Positions 11,207 through 23,500 of a DNA stretch of 64,000 nucleotides are shown in pieces (position 1 is the first letter of the stretch; every line of letters begins with the position of its first letter). The notes below the pieces were generated by a model. The model was not told the DNA's origin. It saw nothing but the letters and a program-made list of their open reading frames with translations, and made no database searches. This DNA is from Ceratodon purpureus (taxonomy: Eukaryota; Streptophyta; Bryopsida; Pseudoditrichales; Ditrichaceae), in assembly GCA_014871385.1 (NCBI GenBank), contig CM026424.1, positions 19,821,945 through 19,885,944 on the forward strand, read 5' to 3'. The position numbers and the translations under genes are program-made.

Positions 11207-13217
11207 GTGTTAGGATTCCATCCTATAGATAAATACGCTAACAGACCATCTCAACGTGAAGAATGCACATTCTATACATATTTCAGCAACTACAAAACCG
11301 ATCGATTTAAAAGACCAAATTCAACTTGTGTTGCAAAAGATAATCTTGGCAACTATGTTTACAAACATAACAAGGTTATTCGATTCACAAATTTCCATCC
11401 GACATATAATAGTGAGGCGTTTTTTTTCAATGTTTTATTGCGTACATTATGCTTTAGAGATGAAAACTGTTTATTATCTACTGACAATAATACAGGAAGT
11501 TATGTGTACGAGTGTTACAAACGCAGATTAATCCACAATATAGATAGTATAATAACATAACTACATCAATATATAGAACGCAATTTGATAGAGACCAAGA
11601 ATTTGTCCCAATTCTTAGAAAGCCTGCTTCAAAAATACCCGTACTTGGATGTAGAACAAGAAACGAATATGAATGATTTCATAACAACCAAGGATGGAAC
11701 ACAATCTCCTGACCCAAGTCAACTACTTATAAATTCAAAATGTCCCCAACACTTTTTTGACATGAATTTCAAAGATATGAAACTAACTGAAGAACAACAT
11801 AACATTTTTGAAATCATGAATACAAATCCTTTTGGACTGCACGTACTAAATGGGACACCTGGAAGTGGAAAGACATATTTTATTCTATATCTTATACTTC
11901 ATTTTCAATCCAAGAATGAAAAGGTTTTACTATGCGGAACAATCGGACCTGCAGCTTTGGGATTGAGCAAATCTGCAAGCATTGCACATACAACATTCAA
12001 AATACCAGTACGTGGAATTCTTTCAAAAGACATGTAATTCTTTCAAAAGGAGTCGTAACATAAAATATTCAAGATCTCTAAGAAATTTCCAAAATATATT
12101 ATTTTTGGATGTTATATTAAGTTTACATTAAATGTTTTTGTAAAGTTTAAACACAAAACAAGAAATCTCAATGATGACAAGTTACATGTTCAGTGCTATT
12201 GTAAATCGCCTTAATCAAACCATGAGAATAAGAAATTCTGATGTTTTCCAAACAAAATTGCTCCTTCTTGTAGGAGATCTCTCACAACTTCCTGCAATAT
12301 GTACACACCGCCTCCGTAGGAGTGACTTAATTTGTAGAACTTGCCACATTGCGAGTAACCCCCTATGGAACATGGCTCACAAGCATGAACTATCAAATTC
12401 CGTACGTCATTCCACTAATCTAGAGTTTCTTCGATTTTTAAATATCGTAAGACAAACTATACCAACACAAAGTGAAATAGATTTTGTTTTATTAGGTTGC
12501 TTCAATACAGACGCTAAAATCGACGATTACATAACTAGTGATACTACCATACTGTGTACACACTGTGAAGATGTAATAAAATACAATAGCTTAGTATTCC
12601 ATAGAAAGCTCCGTCCTTCTGGAACAAGAAAAGTAACCATACTAACCAATGCATCAAACATACCAGACGTTGCAGATTGGTTGAATAATAAAAGACACAA
12701 CAATATAGAAATGGTTGCAATAGGATGTCTGGTTATGTTCACTGAGAATGTAAGCATTAAAAAATGTGCGGTAAATGGAGCTGTAGCCACGGCGGTCTCA
12801 TTATTGGATGATGAATTTGGAAATATTCAAACTATAATAGTTCAAATCCAAAACTTAGATGTCATCATGAATGTGAAGAGAAACACATTTAGAAACAAGT
12901 ACAAAGACAACAATGTTTACTACAAGGCAACATTTCCCATTGTACTTGAATATGCTATTACGGGCCACAAATCTCAAGGCGCTACAATTAGTCAAAGAGT
13001 TCTAATCGACATCAGAAAAGCGTTCGCTCCAGGCCATACATATGTCATGCTCTTTAGAGTAACCAACAGAAAAAACTTGAAAATAAAGGGAACCTTAATA
13101 CCATCCGATTTCATACCCTGCTACCTCTCTGAAGAGGATAGAAATGTGTCAAATGAACCTCCTTTAGACAATGAACTTGATGACTACTTGGTTGGCAAGA
13201 ATTTTATTTTCCTTTAA
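11207..13217 (+). pseudogene. Helitron Pif1-like helicase region (broken)
   Basis: The segment at 11207-11560 (YTYFSNYKTDRFK ... FFFNVLLRTLCFRDENCLLS) matches the linker before the Helitron helicase. At 11585-12037 the helicase starts, with LTEEQHNIFEIM and the Walker A motif GTPGSGKT. At 12171-13217 the remainder includes motif III (VGDLSQLPAI), motif V (YAITGHKSQGAT) and a motif VI remnant (MLFRVTNRKN). Between them about 130 bp of AT-rich non-homologous sequence interrupts the gene. The motif II region reads Q-E-I-S instead of D-E-x-S just before MMTSYMF, so the Mg-binding Asp is lost. The last piece is a long open frame of 348 codons. Confidence 0.85.
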
Positions 13218-14087
13218 TTGGTATTTGAAGTTTCAATTTCTTGGATCCAACTTTCTTGCAATCCACTGTACTTATAATCCGCTGTGATGGCAGACTCATG
13301 AGATTTTCGGCAACAACTAATTGAGAAGCTCGTTTTTACAATCGAAATTGGAAAGTGCGTTTGCAGCACAAGTGATGAACAATCTCACTGAAAATATGTT
13401 CCTATTTGTGCAATTAACACTGAAGACAACATAAGTTCGTCTTTTATAATATAGCCATTTTGGAACCACCAATCCCGATGTTTATATCGGATATCACTTA
13501 AGTTAGTCACTACTACTTTCTCTATACAACAATTTCAATTTCTCTATACACCTGAATCAAAGAGATTAATATGAGCTTTAGGTGTAGGTTATGAACAGAG
13601 CAGAAATGGCGACTTCAGAAAGAATTGCAATTTGATGTATATCGTATGATACACAAGATTCTTATAATTTGGTATTAAAGGTCTTCACATCTTGTCTCTT
13701 AGAGCAGAATGTAAGCACTGGGATAACTTTTGTTTTGTCCATCATCATGGGCTTCTCAAGCCGCAAGGACTTTGATGTACTGTACAACATGCATGTATGA
13801 ACTTTGACATGCATGATATAAATGAAAGAACATTTTGTGGTAAATTACAGATATACTCTGTCCCTGTATCCCATAGCAAATAATGCTTAAATTGAGAATT
13901 TAAATTGTCCTCAATTATTTGATGCAAAGCATTTATTCAATATCAAGTTGTTGTTTTACGAGGTTTTACAAAACTTGCACGACAAGTGCACATGGATTCT
14001 GTTGTGCTTCTAAAGCTTCTCTCTGCTCATATAGAATTCACAACTGTGTGCCTTTCTTCAATCAACGTGAAACTAAACATACAACTT
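13218..14087. other. Region downstream of the Helitron helicase
   Basis: No coding motif. I looked for the Helitron 3' end (short hairpin followed by CTRR) and found no convincing case. Confidence 0.3.
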
Positions 14088-14523
14088 TCAGTGATCCCAA
14101 GACAATTTAGAAGGGTATGACACAAGAGAGACTACATTGTGAATCTGGTGCATGGGCAATCCATCAGCCATTCCATGAGGCCAAGCGATCTGTCTATGGT
14201 TCATGTTGAATGGATAAGCTATGACACCCTCCTGACCAGCCCTATCAAAGTCAATAAACTTAATTTTAAAAACCCCGTCCACGCCTCACCATAATATTCC
14301 CCTCCCAAGCATCTCCATGAATAGAGCGTTGTTTTGGAGGATCGATTACAGACAAAGCATATACTTTCTTCAGCACCTCAAGAATTAACCACCACCTGAC
14401 ATTCTTCCTTCTCAACTTCATCAAACACCACGAATGGCTTCCGCGGAGGCTCCAAATATTCTTCGGAGAGGGAGCCCCATACAGTTGGTGGAGAATTTGT
14501 ACTGAGAGTGGATGCCGGTGCAA
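14088..14523 (-). pseudogene. Protein kinase-like fragment with a frameshift
   Basis: Two overlapping minus-strand frames (14523-14266 and 14282-14088) join to give the core of a kinase-like fold. IHGDAWEGNIMV fits the catalytic loop (HGD-x4-N), and KIKFIDFDRAGQEGVIAYPF fits the Mg-binding DFx segment in the DFD-x-AG form seen in atypical kinase families. The N-lobe, including the glycine loop and the Lys, is not present, and the frame shifts between the two motifs. It is therefore a fragment, probably an orphan left by a transposon or tandem loss. It is not a typical plant receptor kinase. Confidence 0.5.
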
Positions 14524-14947
14524 CTGTGAATAATTTATTGATGCAGCTTTAGATTAGTTCTCGGATTCTTTAGTAGAGTACAAGAATACTCTTGGGCTTT
14601 CTAGTTTTGAATACGTTCTTATATTTTGAAACTTTTGTACTTGAAAACTATATTTTCTACTTCTGAATACCCACAACCAAAATGTTTTTAAATGTTAAAA
14701 GTATGAGAAAAACCATATTTATGTGAAAGATTCTTGACACAAATACAAAATAATGCACGTACTTTTATAACCATGGTTCTGGGTACTCTATGAACTATGA
14801 CTTCTTCATAGATATTTTCGACCACATAACTAATTGAGGAGTTAAAAGAAATATTCTTGCCTACAATTTTTACGTATTCGTCTATATATCCATCACACCT
14901 TTCCATCCACCAACGTGGTGGGGCTCGCCCCACAAGAGGCTAGTTGA
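14524..14947. other. Non-coding spacer
   Basis: No supported gene. The open frame at 14688-14933 (minus) has no recognisable motif. Confidence 0.3.
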
Positions 14948-15045
14948 GAATTTAAGATGAATGTTTGTATCATCTTAATATGATCTACATTATATGTGTT
15001 TACATTCTTTTCATACAATTTACAGTTTGAAATTATGTCTTATTT
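14948..15045 (+). repeat. 98-bp direct repeat, copy 2
   Basis: Partner of the copy at 8743-8840, with a few substitutions (for example TAATATGATC for TAATACGATC). The flanks of the two copies are unrelated, so only this block is shared. Confidence 0.7.
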
Positions 15046-17512
15046 ATTGATGCTCATGTAAGGCCTCTCCAAATGAAAATAAATCCAACATGGGCTCTAT
15101 GTCGTGCATTCTGGACAATTCAAACCAACTTCTTGAAATAGTAACCATAGGTTTCATCCCCTATGTCCGTTGGCCTAGGCCACACATCCAGCCAAAAGAA
15201 ACTCGATCCACACAGTGACCGGCCTCCAAAAAAGAGACCAGAACTCCCCACTCCTTTAATTTATTTTTTTCCTTTTTTATTTTTGATGGGGAATAACCCA
15301 TCTACCACAGAAGCCTGTCAGGCAGCCTGTGCCGCACAGTACAACACCCCCAACAAAGACCCCCCACGCATCCTTCATGACCACCCCTGTGACGTGGAGC
15401 CCCCAAAACGACGTGGCAGCTGAACTGGCACCACCAGAGTAGTTACTCAGGTGATTGAAAGACTTACCAACGCATCAACGCATCTCACATTGATCCCACC
15501 GGCCCCGAAAACCAAAACCAAAAAGTACACTTGCTCATTCTCGTCAACCCAACAATCAAACCAGTTTGAAAAAGAAATGGAATTCTATTCCGTTCTCACA
15601 AGTTGGTGGCCACAGGGAATTGGAAAAAAGAGCAACCCCACTCACCCACCGTGAACAGATCAACCCAAAAGGTCTCCAAAAGGGGGCCACAAGGTCGTCT
15701 ACCCAAATCCGGCACCATCTACGTGTTCTGCAGATTTGAGATTCTACGATGTGCAACCTGACTAGATATCTGATGTTTTAAGTACAGTAACGGTTTTCGA
15801 TACGCCATTTACTGTCGAGCGTTACAGAAATTAGTGTAGCCGGGAAACTGTGGTTGGAGCTGTGTGCCTTAAACCAACATTTTGTACAAAGCGCATAGAA
15901 ACCATCCCCTAAATGAACACCTGTTGTAGATGATATCTACTTCTAGGTGCGGTAACGGTTTCAAACAGCCATCTGCGCGGCCTGCGTTACAGAAATTAGT
16001 GCATCGGGATAAACTAGTCTATTGTACTTGTAAGAATCCAAAACCGCTACAACACCCAAAATCGACATCATCTACCAATCCTCAAAATTTCAAATATCAA
16101 AATCTACAGAATCAGTAGATAATATTCGTTCGACGGTTTTGGGAGTTACAAAAATTAGCACAGCAAAGAAACTAGTATTTCTTCCGCTGCAGAAACGTTC
16201 AAATGGCGCACACACTCAACATTCCCATTTTAACATGAAGTGCGGAGGTCGGAGCGAGGGAGGGTCGGGAATGGGGAGAGAGGAAATGCGAGAGAGGCAG
16301 CCGGGCTCGAACACCAACATCAGCACTCGCGCAGCACAAAAGCAGGGAAAGGCAACAAAAAAAGGGCAGAGAAACTAGAGGGTGGGAGGCTCCTCCGGTT
16401 CCAATAGTGTTGGCACAGCGCACGCACACTGGGGTTGTTTTGTTTTGTTTGCTCTCCGGATGCATCACAGCGTCAGTGCCATCGCCTCACGTGTCATCGA
16501 AGTCCCACATCCGAGTGGTAGCATATGTCGGGACATGGTGTAACTTAGTAGAGAGATTTGGAGTTTGAGAGGAGATGATGTGAAGGATTGGTTAGAGGGG
16601 GTACCGACATAGAGTGGTGGGGGTTAGGGTAAGAGGAGAGGGGGTGTTTGTGAGGGTTAGGTGGGGGGAGGATATGGTGTGAGATCTTGCGTTCATGGGA
16701 GGAGGAATATGTTGTGGGCGGTGCGCACACTGGTATGTGGGAGGGTAGCAATTGAATGGCGTGGTGGGTTTGGAGTATTTTGAGGGAGATCCAATTGGGG
16801 GAGTTTTTCTCAGGCAGGTTTGTGTGTGTTTTTGGTGGGGTTTCAGGAGGTGAAAGGAGGAGGAGGAGTTGCGCGAGTGTTGGGGTTTCCGGCGGTGGGT
16901 GGGGGGAGCGTTGGTGGTGAGTTTTGGGGGGTTTCGTTTTTTATTTTTTCTTGGGTTGTTAAGGGCCGGGTGAAACCCTAACTGTATTGTGGAGGAGCGC
17001 CATTGAGCGTTTTAGGCTGGGAGGGATCCAATTGTGGGGGGTTTGAGTGGGCGTTTTGGTGGACTTAATGTGGCATTTTACGGTCATGTGCGTTGCTGTT
17101 GATGTCGCTGCGTCGTGTCGTACGTTTGGTGAGTTTTGGTTTTAGCGTTCCGGGTTGGGGTTCAATTGGGGGAATTTTGGGCTGGGTGGGGAGTTTGAAA
17201 GGTTTTTAGGTGTGTCTGAGTGGTGAGGAGTTTTGATTGGGAAAATGGCTGCGTTATTTTTATGGAACTGGTTATGGCTAATGTGTCCGACGGGGGGTGT
17301 AGCTTAGACCTGCAATTTAGTGGAAGGTTTGGTGTTGACGTGTTAAGTGGTGATATGTTCTGATGTGCATGTAACTGGTGGCTTTTGTGTTGCTGTGTTG
17401 GATTCCAGAAGTTTGCAGCTGTTACCTGCAGTGTCAAGACGGCGCCTCCTGTGTATCTGGCAATTTCAGCTGTTGTGTACCATTTCTGTGTCTGGAGAAA
17501 GTTTGACTTTGA
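15046..17512 (+). promoter_or_regulatory. Upstream and leader region of the FBL15-like gene
   Basis: About 2.5 kb of increasingly GC- and GT-rich DNA before the FBL15 start codon. It contains three imperfect repeats (listed separately), a palindromic G-box CACGTG at 16488-16493, and a strongly G-rich plus strand from 16560 to 17200, consistent with a long 5' leader. The transcription start and any leader intron cannot be placed from sequence alone. Open frames here on both strands are Pro/Ser/His-rich composition artefacts. Confidence 0.4.
15787..16170 (+). repeat. Three imperfect spaced repeats upstream of FBL15
   Basis: A unit of about 50 bp, bounded by GTAACGGTTT and GCGTTACAGAAATTAGTG, occurs at about 15787-15836 and 15952-16001. 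A shorter diverged third copy (GACGGTTTTGGGAGTTACA...AAATTAGCA) lies at about 16132-16160. Each unit is itself roughly palindromic: GTAACG at the left pairs with CGTTAC at the right. The spacing is about 165 and 180 bp. It could be a series of binding sites or the relic of a tandem repeat. Confidence 0.6.
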
Positions 17513-20500
17513 ATGGCCGCCGATAATACTCTCGGCGGTATAACATGGCTGGCTGATGGGCTACAGATTGGATCCGAAACCGCAAATGGTGGGCATACTA
17601 CCTGTTTCTATTAGGAGCATGAGGGTTCGTGTCAGGTCACATGTTGTATTGTTTCAACCAACAAGAGGGATTTCTCTTAGTCAGAGTTGTAGTAATGGTT
17701 GTCACTAAATTTCTCTTTGAATATGAATCAGCCCGTGCTTTCGAATGAGTTTTTTTGTTGGTTTGGTCCTTCGATGTCGTGACTCTGCTAGAAGTTGCAG
17801 AAACATCCTGGCTTTTCTTTGTGCTTGATGTATTTAATTCGATATGAAATTATTGCAATATAATATGCATGGAACTTCTTCTTTATGGAACTTTTATGCT
17901 ATATTGCAGGTGGTGAACAGCAGCTTCCGTCAGACGTTGATGGGGACGTCAACAGAAACAAAGAAATCAGGGACATGGTCCTACCCGCTGTTAGGCTGGC
18001 TAGAGATCCAGCCATAGTCGCTCGGATACATGAAGAAGCGCTGATGTATTCCGATGTGCCTGATCACTCGACCATTAGCGGGATAGCTAGTAGCTTGTGG
18101 AGGACCTTTGAAGGTCAAAGTTCGTCGGCCCTGTTATCACTGTCGCCGCCTCATAGCCCTCGTTTGTGGAGACATGATACGGACGAACAGTTCAAACACA
18201 GCGAGTCTCCGATACGTGAGGCTGCTGATGTCAATGACACCTTTCTCTCGGGTTACGTAAGCTTTGATGGTGAATTCAAGATTCCAGAGATTCAGCCTGA
18301 AGCACGGGCTTCTGTCATTCCAATTGATTACGTTCCTCTTCAAAAGTTGAAAGACAGATTGACATCTGATGAAGATGATGGAGTTCAGTCTGTGGGATCT
18401 CCTGTAATGGTGAGTTACTTGATAACGTCTTCAATGGTCGGTCTTTGTATTTTTATCTCAAGAAACGCATCTAAATATGGCCAGCACTCTTGTTCCTTCG
18501 GTAGTGTATGCAATGCAATCAGAGGTTTTAACCGCCACTGAAAGATTATTCTTGTCTGACGGTTTTGGCTTCTGAGACATGTTCATACTACAGTTAGCTT
18601 TTTGTTACCTCGCATTTATTTTAGCATCACAAGTTCTGTTCATATTATGCTCAAGAGCCTCACGGAGTCACATATGTCATTATGTATATAAGGATGTGAC
18701 ATATAGTATCTATCGCGTTCACACATGTAGGGAACACTGCAAGCTGGGAACGTACTTGAGGCTGCAGCGGTTCAGGGAACTCCCCTCCAAAGGCTTGAGG
18801 CATTACATTCGCAGGAGCTTCGAAATTTGCGGCATCTGCCGCATGCACGATCATTTATTCAGCATCCGACTACCCCACAGAAAATCCATCTCCAACGGAA
18901 GCGGGCCAAATTTCTTCCTCTCCTCTCGTAAGTACCTGTACTTAACTACTCCTGGTTTAGTCTCCGTTGGCGCAAAGTATGCCAGTTATCTCATGAGTTC
19001 TTTTTTTGAGATCTGGACTCTGGATCAACTTCGGTGTCTGGTTCAAGCATGCGGAGAGTTGAACACACATTCAGTTGTATGTACTGCATATAGTGCGAAT
19101 TCTGTGCAACTGTAGTTTTAGTATTGTCTGAATACATCCGGGTATGTTCAGCAACAGGATATGTGAATGGTAGATACTGCTAGTCTATCCAACATGAAAA
19201 TGAGATTGGTTTCAAATGCAGTCATCTTTGTTTTACAAATACACAGTCTCCTTATCGATGACCCGTGGTTACTGAATCACTTAGACAGTCGAAGCGCAAC
19301 ACTTATGCATTATTGTCTCAATGTCTCTGCGCAGGCGGCATCCTACTAGTTCCTTGGCAGGTGGGTCATCAACTGCCCACTCAGGCTCATCTAGCCGTCA
19401 GTCACTGCACTTTGACGGTTGGGCCAAAGAAGGTTTGTCGTTAGGCCCCCCCTCAAATCCTTCATCGCAGTTGCCTGGTGGAATTGACGGCAACATGGAA
19501 ACTGACAATGCTGGAGACGACGATAAAGAAATGAACAACGACGAGCAAAAAGACAATGAACCACGATTTGATCTGACCGACGATTTGCTCCTCAAGGTAT
19601 GGCAGCAGAGCCAAAGCTAGTTTGATGTTTTTGCTGATAAGGAGCGATTTTATCTCCGTGGGTCCAGAGTGTTCTCTTGAATCGTGCACTTGTTGGAGTT
19701 TTTCAGAAATTTGCCTTAGCTATTATAAGCTTGTGTCCTTACGCAAGGTTTGTAAATTGTCTCTCCCTGTCTAGGTGTTTTCTTTTCTGGACCACGTCAC
19801 ACTCTGTCACGCAGCCATGGTATGTCGACAGTGGCGTGCAGCAAGTGCCCATGAGGATTTTTGGAAATCCTTGAACTTTGAGAACCGCCAAGTGACAAAT
19901 GCTCAAGGTACTATTTACACTGCGTGAAAAACGATTTTTTCTCAACAGCTGTCAGATATGCGGACTGCTCGTGCAGTTTGGCAGACTTTTGTTCCTTTCT
20001 AATTGATGACTTATCTGTTGATGTGTAGTTTCAGCTTAAATGGTTTTAGTTAGTTTTAGTATTTGGATTGCCAGTCCCTTTTAAATACATGTGTTTAATG
20101 CTCAAGCGATGGAGAAAATTAACTATTTTCGTTTTCTACAAATTTATGCAGTTGCGGAGTTGTGTAATCGTTATCCAAAGGCAACAGAGCTACATCTGAA
20201 GAATACAGCCAATGTTGAGGAAGGACGGGTCCGCGATGCCATTTTTTCTCTCAGGTGTGGCTTGTTTATTTTCTAGAAAAAGCCGACAGATTTCATCGCT
20301 ACTTTCTATTTTTCGTTGATGGTTGCCGTGATCTTATTCTTGCCTCAATAGTCAAAATATTTTCTTCTAGCTTATGGTAGCTCTTTACTAGTTCAAGAAT
20401 CTATTGCTGATTGAGTGGGAGTGAAAATAGTGCTAGGGCTACTACAGTTTCAAACGTAGCGAAGGGGCAGGAAATTACTTCGGGTAGTAGTGCTTCTACC

Positions 20501-23500
20501 ATTCTGTCGAGTGTTCCTTCTATTGACGTTTTAGAAATGGTTTAAAAGATAAAGTTCGTACTGGTTAGTAAGAGTCTTTTTCAAACTGACATTAGTTCGT
20601 AATTGATTTTCTTGGAGTTAGCACGCATCAAACTTGTGCCGGTTGACAGGTCATTATCTTTAAATGTTTTCTACTTATGTTTCAGGAAATTGGAGATCCT
20701 CACGTTGGGTCGGAACTTCCTCACCGAGATGTTTTTCCATGCACTTTCTGACTGCGCATCCTTGCGTAAGCTGAATATAACGGATGCTATCTTGGGAAGT
20801 GGAGGTGCTCAAGAAGTGCAACTACGACATGAAGGTCTGCGGTCACTGCAAATCATCAAATGCCGGGTCCTCCGTATTGCGATCAGGTTAGATCTAATTC
20901 ATTCAACCACTTTTAAATTAGTAGTTGTAAATGCGCTACATCCTGAAGTTCAACCTCACTGTAGACGTGTACATTTGGAGTTGCTAACCTGCGATTCTAG
21001 ATTGAAGTTAAGGCCTTCAGTTTGAATTCACTGGTGTTTTGAATGCATTAAAGCTTGACTCAGATTTGAAAACTCACACCCTATGTAGTTTCTTATCCGG
21101 AGTTTTGGGGTTTAATTAACAGATGCCCACAACTGGAGGAACTTTCACTTAAGCGAACTGGGACCGCTTCTGCGATGCTGCACTGTCCTCGCCTCACTAG
21201 CTTAGACGTCTCATCGTGCCACAAGCTTTCAGATGCTGGAGTTCGTACAGCAGCAATAGCGTGTCCACTTCTTTTATCTTTGAACATGTCGAACTGCGCG
21301 TATGTCACAGATGACACTCTTCGCGAAATTTCTCTTGCGTGCACACACCTACAGACACTGGATGCATCATATTGCCCCAATATTTCTCTTGAGGTAACAT
21401 TTATGATTATAGACATTGCATCTCATCTGTTCACATCTTATTCTTTTTGAAATTTTTGGTTCAAGGGAAAGCCTTTTCGTTTTGAAGGATGATATTATGT
21501 ATGATTGGTGATTTAATTTGGCAGGGAGTACGCATGCCTATGTTAACGGAGCTGAGGCTGGAAAGCTGTGAAGGCATCAACTCGTCATCAATGGCCGCTC
21601 TTTCGCATTGTACAATGCTTGAGGTATGAACTAGGCTAATTCCTTGCCCCTGCTTTTATTGTGATGATGATTTTCATTTCCTCTGGGTTATATTTCACAA
21701 ACTAGAAGGAATGACGCTCTTAAACTGTGGCTCACCAGTTCAGTAAGATAGTTCTGCTTATTTCAGTGGTCTCTGTTAATTAACCAATTTTACGCAATTT
21801 TCTAGAATAACAAAGTTATTGATATATTCTGGTTGTTACAGGTATTGGCTATGGACTGCTGTTGGCTGCTTACATCGGTGAATCTGGATCTACCGCATTT
21901 GCGATCGATCAGCTTGGCTAACAATAAAAAGTACTATCTCGTGCTTCTACCACTCAGTGGAGTGGACTCATTGTTCATTATCTGTTAAAAAGTTTCGGAT
22001 GTCTGTTTACGTACTGCGCTTCTAGTTATTTGTTCTTAGATATTATGAAGTTATATTTGTTTGCATTCTCATAAGCTAGAATTTTCGTTTACGGTACATA
22101 TTTGTTTTTTCGCAATTTGGAAGTGAAGATTAATTGCGTGGTTCTTGAGGGCTTATACTTCGTTTTCATCCTTACCAAAAGGATAAAGATTCTTCCAGGA
22201 CTCTTGTTGGTTTTAACCTCTCGAATACGTTGTGACCTAGAAGTATTCATGAAGTTATTGGAATGGTCGTTTTAAATTTTGTATATTTTCATAGGGTGTA
22301 AAGAATTCAATCTCATTGAGAGTTACCTGGCTTGAATTGGGTCTTAGAAACAACTTATGCTCGTATTCATGACCTATCTTCTATGGATTTGCAGGTTGGT
22401 GGAGCTCACATTGCGGAGTCCTTTCCTTGTTTCACTCAACCTCACCAACTGCCCCGCTCTCAATCGCATCGACCTCACTTCCAGCAGTTTGCCGGTAAGT
22501 CTCATAGCCTCGAATTTCATAAGTGGAAAAAACATGGAGCTCAGAACTCAACGTTAGAAGATATGAATCGCGTAAAGCAGACTAAAAGACAATTATACAA
22601 AAGGACATCGCATTTTTGTCTCTTAGATCTCATGACTTGATTGTCGTATTTATCAACAGACTATGGTTCAAGAGTAGAGGGTTCTTTTTTATCACAGCTT
22701 TCGATCGGGTTTGCATGTTTTTATTATTATTATTGGTTTTGGCTTTAGTACCGCCTTTTAATGCACTTGATTAATGTCACACTTGAGGTCGTTTTTAACA
22801 AGCACATGTAGATAACTTATGGCACCTTGTCTGGTTGTGTAAGGCCAGATTGAAGAAAACATTATTGAATTGTGGTTTTGTTGTTGGACTTGACAGAGGC
22901 TAGACCTGAAGCAGCAGTCAGGCTTGTCAAGCATGGCTTTGCATTGCCGCTGGCTACAAGTTGTGGACCTGTCTGATTGTGAATCCCTTACAGACTTAGT
23001 CTGCAACGTTTTCAGCGAAGGAGGCGGCTGCCCAAAGCTGAACACTCTGATCCTTGACAACTGCGATGTATACATCCTCCCTCATGCTTCGGTTTCTTTA
23101 ACTCAATTTGTTTGCTGAAAGAATCGGAGTGAATTACTACTGCGCAAGAATAAACTCTTTTTCGTTTGATTGCTCATTTCTTGTGATTTGATGTCCTGAA
23201 CACCTAACTAGTTTCTTTACGTTTACCTCAAGTAGTCTGGCCACTTTTCTGTTCGCTTTTGCGAATCATTCAGTCGCAACATAAATGAACATGCATTCAA
23301 ATGTTCTTAACGAGTTCTGGACAACATTATGATTGTGTAGGGCCTGGTCAAAGTGAAGCTCTCTACGTCCTCTTTGGAAAAGCTCTCACTGGTATGTTGC
23401 AAAAAGGTCACGACACTTGAGCTGTCATGCCCTGCGCTTCAGCAACTCCACTTGGATGGGTGTGACCGTCTCATAGATGCCTCCTTTGCTCCAGTGGGAC

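Larger units (their letters stand above)
8985..13217 (+). mobile_element. Decayed autonomous Helitron (Rep plus Pif1-like helicase)
   Basis: The region encodes, in order, a Cys-rich N-terminal part, a Helitron-like N domain, a rolling-circle Rep with HUH and Tyr motifs, and a Pif1-type superfamily 1 helicase, all on the plus strand but spread over several frames. Frameshifts and stops at about 10009, 10575, 10680 and 11147, and a non-homologous insert at about 12037-12165, show it can no longer be translated as one protein. The classical ends (5' TC, 3' hairpin plus CTRR) could not be placed with confidence, so only the coding span is given. Confidence 0.85.

Noticed and set aside
8743-15045. 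LTR retrotransposon bounded by the 98-bp repeats
   Set aside because: The repeats are too short and lack TG..CA ends. The content between them is a Helitron and other fragments, not gag-pol.
16199-17437. Several Pro/Ser/His-rich frames upstream of FBL15
   Set aside because: They come from the strongly G-biased strand composition, overlap each other on opposite strands, and have no domain.
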